Assembly (NCBI GenBank): GCA_013205085.1
Contig: JABMLH010000004.1
Coordinates: 363,248 to 427,247 of the forward strand
DNA length: 64,000 bases
Source: Microbacteriaceae bacterium VKM Ac-2854
Lineage (GTDB): Bacteria; Actinomycetota; Actinomycetes; Actinomycetales; Microbacteriaceae
Direction of reading: 5' to 3'
The notes under the pieces are model-generated. The model had not been told where the DNA came from. It made no database searches and was given only the letters and a program-made list of their open reading frames with translations. This document shows, piece by piece, positions 61,851-64,000 of this stretch (its first letter is position 1; every line of letters starts with the position of its first letter). A program made the position numbers and the translations under genes.

Positions 61851-63606
61851 GGTTCTCCGGCGCAGCAGCGGGCTCATCGTCCTCTTCCTGGATCGGGGCG
61901 GTAGCGGGCTCGTCGGACGACGATGCCAGGTCGGGATCGTAGACGGCGTCGTCGTCGGGCACGTAGCTCGTGTCCTCGTCGTCCTCGTCCGGGTCGAGGT
62001 CGCTCAGCGCGAACTCGAACTCCTCCTCCACGATCTCCACCGTCTCGTCGTCGCCGGTGGATGCGGCGCCCTCGGCCTCGGCGATCGCCCGCTCGGCCCG
62101 GTCGGCACGGCCGCGCCATTCGGCCGCCTCGTCCACTCGGCCCAGCTCCTCCAGCACCTCGGCGTACGCGGAGAACAGCTCGGGGCTCCACGAGAACGCA
62201 CGGTCGGGCTGGAGCTGCGGGATCTCGAGCTCGACGAGCGCGAGACCCGGCTGCTCGAGGTCGAGGCGGGCGCCCGACATCGCGATCGCCAGCGAGACCT
62301 GTGCGGGCACCGACAGCGTCGAACGATCGACGGAGCGGCCCAGCTCGAGCGCCTTGTCGGGGCGACCGACGCCGCGCTCGCTGTCCACCATCAGCGGAAG
62401 CTGCTCGTCGGAGCCGGAGATGCGGCGGTAGGTGCGCAGCTCGCGCAGTGCGAGGGCGTAGTCGCCGACGGCGTAGGCGGTGATCGCGAGTGACTCGCGC
62501 ACCACGCCGATCCGTCCCGCGCGACGCGCGGCCGACGTAACGTGCCGGTGCGCGAGCTCCGGGTCCTCGTCCAGCAGTCGCACCGCCATCACCAGGTGAC
62601 GCGCCACCCAGTCGGCGTTCTCCTTGGAGAGGGTGCGCAGCTCGTTCCGCGCGATGCGGTCGAGCTCCTTCGCCTCGACGTCGTCGGGCAGGTCGGGGTC
62701 GTCATGCCGCGGGCGGATGCTCTGCAGCTCGCGCCGGCGCTTCTCCTCCTCGGTGAGCGGAGCCTCGAAGCGGTCTTCGCGACCTCCGCGCGCACCGCGA
62801 TCGTCGCGGCCCCCGCGGTCACCGTACGACGGGCGGGACCCGCCCCGGTCGTCGCGACCACCGGACCGACGGTCGCCACCGGAGGAGGGGCGATCGCCGT
62901 CTCGGCGGGGACGGTCGGAGTTGTAGGTCGGACGATCACCGTCGCGGCGCGGGCGGTCGGAGTTGTACGACGGCCGATCACCGTCACGACGCGGGCGGTC
63001 GGAGTTGTACGACGGCCGATCACCGTTACGACGAGGACGATCGGCGTTGTACGACGGGCGGTCACCGTCGCGACGAGGCCGATCCGAGTTGGGACGGTCA
63101 CCATCCCGACCAGGACGATCCGAGTTGTAGGACGGACGATCACCATCACGACGCGGGCGATCCGAGTTGTACGACGGACGATCACCATCACGGCGCGGCC
63201 TGTCGTCGTTGCTGCGCGGCGGGCGACGATCGCCGTCGCGCTGAGGGCGCGCATCGCCGTCACGCCGTGGCCGGTCGTCTCCCCACCGCTTCGGCCGGTC
63301 ATCGCCCGATCGCTGCGGACGGTTGTCGGAGGATCGAGCCGAACGGTCGTCGCTGCTGCGCGGGGGACGGTTGTCGAAGTTCCGTGCGGGTCGGTCGTCA
63401 TTGCTGCGCGACGGGCGACGATCGCCGTCGCGCTGAGGGCGGGCATCGCCGTCACGACGCGGACGCTCGTTGCGATCACCAAGCGGTGCGCCCGAACCTC
63501 GAGCACCGTCCCGGTTGTACGGAGGACGAGCCTGGCCTCCGGATCCCTCGCGTCGGGGTCGGTCCGACGAACGGTCCTCGCCGTTGTCCGATCGGTTGTC
63601 GCTCAT
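61840..63606 (-). CDS. Charge-segregated repeat protein with TPR-like core
   Basis: A 588-residue protein. Residues 1-279 are disordered and rich in Arg, Asp, Gly and Pro, with eight tandem copies of RPRRDGDRPSYNSD at 136-245 and a duplicated 24-residue block. Residues 280-490 are helical, TPR-like (ELAHRHVTSAARRAGRIGVVRESLAITAYAVGDYALALRELR). Residues 495-588 are strongly acidic. The conserved core corresponds to mycobacterial Rv1691, upstream of a HAD phosphatase as here. Likely RNA- or ribosome-associated (inference). GAGGA six bases before ATG 63606. Confidence 0.82.
   Translation of the reverse strand: MSDNRSDNGEDRSSDRPRREGSGGQARPPYNRDGARGSGAPLGDRNERPRRDGDARPQRDGDRRPSRSNDDRPARNFDNRPPRSSDDRSARSSDNRPQRSGDDRPKRWGDDRPRRDGDARPQRDGDRRPPRSNDDRPRRDGDRPSYNSDRPRRDGDRPSYNSDRPGRDGDRPNSDRPRRDGDRPSYNADRPRRNGDRPSYNSDRPRRDGDRPSYNSDRPRRDGDRPTYNSDRPRRDGDRPSSGGDRRSGGRDDRGGSRPSYGDRGGRDDRGARGGREDRFEAPLTEEEKRRRELQSIRPRHDDPDLPDDVEAKELDRIARNELRTLSKENADWVARHLVMAVRLLDEDPELAHRHVTSAARRAGRIGVVRESLAITAYAVGDYALALRELRTYRRISGSDEQLPLMVDSERGVGRPDKALELGRSVDRSTLSVPAQVSLAIAMSGARLDLEQPGLALVELEIPQLQPDRAFSWSPELFSAYAEVLEELGRVDEAAEWRGRADRAERAIAEAEGAASTGDDETVEIVEEEFEFALSDLDPDEDDEDTSYVPDDDAVYDPDLASSSDEPATAPIQEEDDEPAAAPENRDE
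62872..63201 (-). repeat. Eight tandem 42-bp coding repeats (one 36 bp)
   Basis: Encodes eight copies of the 14-residue unit RPRRDGDRPSYNSD (one shortened to RPGRDGDRPNSD) with few substitutions. The near-identical DNA suggests recent expansion by slippage. Confidence 0.88.
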
Positions 63607-63741
63607 GGGTGTCCTCGCCTTGTGCTCGTACTCTGTGAAGTTGGTGTCGTCGACCCGAAGTCGCCGTCGATCGTCAACGATACGTGACGACCGGCAGGGG
63701 CGCACCGTACTCGGTACCGCCTTGGCCGGCCTTCCCTTGTT

Positions 63742-63869
63742 CGCTGGTTGAGTAGCCCAAGGCCGGCCACGGCGGACGCGTATCGAAACCCGTGCACTTC
63801 TTCTCGAGAGTGGGTGCATGGATCTCGATACGCGTCGGCCGCGAGCGGCCTTGGGCTACTCGATCAGCG
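63742..63869. repeat. Large nested inverted repeat between the 5S rRNA and the repeat-protein gene
   Basis: Outer arms 63742-63765 and 63846-63869 pair at 22 of 24 positions (core AGTAGCCCAAGGCCG); inner arms GACGCGTATCGA and TCGATACGCGTC (63775-63786, 63825-63836) are perfect. The 325-bp gap from 63607 to 63931 holds this element, the rRNA terminator and no gene that I can support. Confidence 0.8.
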
Positions 63870-63892
63870 AAGGCGGACCGCGCGTTAAACAC

Positions 63893-63922
63893 GAATGGCC
63901 ACCCTGCATAGGGTGGCCATTC
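63893..63922 (-). terminator. rRNA operon terminator
   Basis: Perfect 13-base arms, GAATGGCCACCCT and complement, around GCAT, about 10 bp past the 5S 3' end on the minus strand; the leftward transcript continues into GTGTTTAA. Confidence 0.85.
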
Positions 63923-63931
63923 GTAAATGGT

Positions 63932-64000
63932 GTCCGGCGGTGTCCTACTCTCCCACAGGGTCCCCCCTGCAGTACCATCGGCGCTGAGAGTCTTAGCTTC
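63932..64000 (-). rRNA. rrf: 5S ribosomal RNA (3' part; truncated by window edge)
   Basis: On the minus strand the bases read GAAGCTAAGACTCTCAGCGC, then GATGGTACTGCAGGGGGGAC and CCTGTGGGAGAGTAGGACAC, which are the conserved 3' two-thirds of actinobacterial 5S rRNA. The 5' part, and 23S and 16S genes, lie beyond the right edge. The exact 3' end is uncertain by a few bases. Confidence 0.93.

Overview
The window is about 70% G+C with dense, leftward and rightward gene blocks, frequent GTG starts, LAxTG-type sorting signals, DUF3073 near purM/purF, and Microbacteriaceae-style small proteins (DUF7882). It looks like a chromosomal segment of a Microbacteriaceae actinobacterium; I cannot name the genus. 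It begins inside a sugar-binding lipoprotein gene and ends inside a 5S rRNA gene read on the minus strand, so an rRNA operon lies to the right. I see no prophage, transposase, CRISPR array or tRNA.

Layout. 1-4 kb: sugar ABC substrate-binding lipoprotein (partial), LacI regulator, and a divergent glycogen-debranching-type enzyme separated by two operator-like palindromes. 4-9.6 kb: SRPBCC protein, flavoprotein, DUF3073, small membrane protein, purM and divergent purF. 9.7-18.1 kb: GntR/DUF1648 pair, double glyoxalase-fold protein, DHFR-fold reductase, a 1241-residue multi-membrane protein, LysR regulator with a divergent 36-residue membrane peptide. 18.3-26.9 kb: cell-wall 5'-nucleotidase, SCP-like protein, flotillin/NfeD pair, sortase-anchored surface protein, purD, MinD-like ATPase. 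27-32.8 kb: membrane protein and SDR enzyme sharing a promoter region filled by a 44-bp tandem repeat, a type III polyketide synthase operon, nitroreductase, DUF7882 protein. 32.8-38.3 kb: several membrane proteins (DUF475 with a likely CTG start, Pr6Pr), phosphodiester glycosidase coupled to a GT2-GtrA fusion, two small coupled genes.

38.3-45.4 kb carries DNA repair genes: LigD, then (opposite strand) DUF6504 and a DnaE2-like protein that has lost its polymerase core, preceded by a near-perfect LexA box; next to it is a copper ATPase under a CsoR-type palindrome. 45.5-48 kb: 2OG-Fe(II) oxygenase and a cluster of three small proteins. 48-56.1 kb is a zinc island: beta-propeller protein, TIGR03943 protein, UPF0718 permease, then aztA diverging from aztB-aztD-aztC-aztD across a Zur-like palindrome. 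56.1-64 kb: CPA1 antiporter, SRPBCC protein, purC, MFS transporter, HAD-IIA phosphatase, a charge-segregated repeat protein, and the 5S rRNA end.

A striking feature is the number of long perfect or near-perfect intergenic hairpins. At least four sequence families occur two to four times each (12 copies), mostly between convergent genes, plus several single-copy hairpins. The four purine genes (purM, purF, purD, purC) each have one of these at the 3' end.
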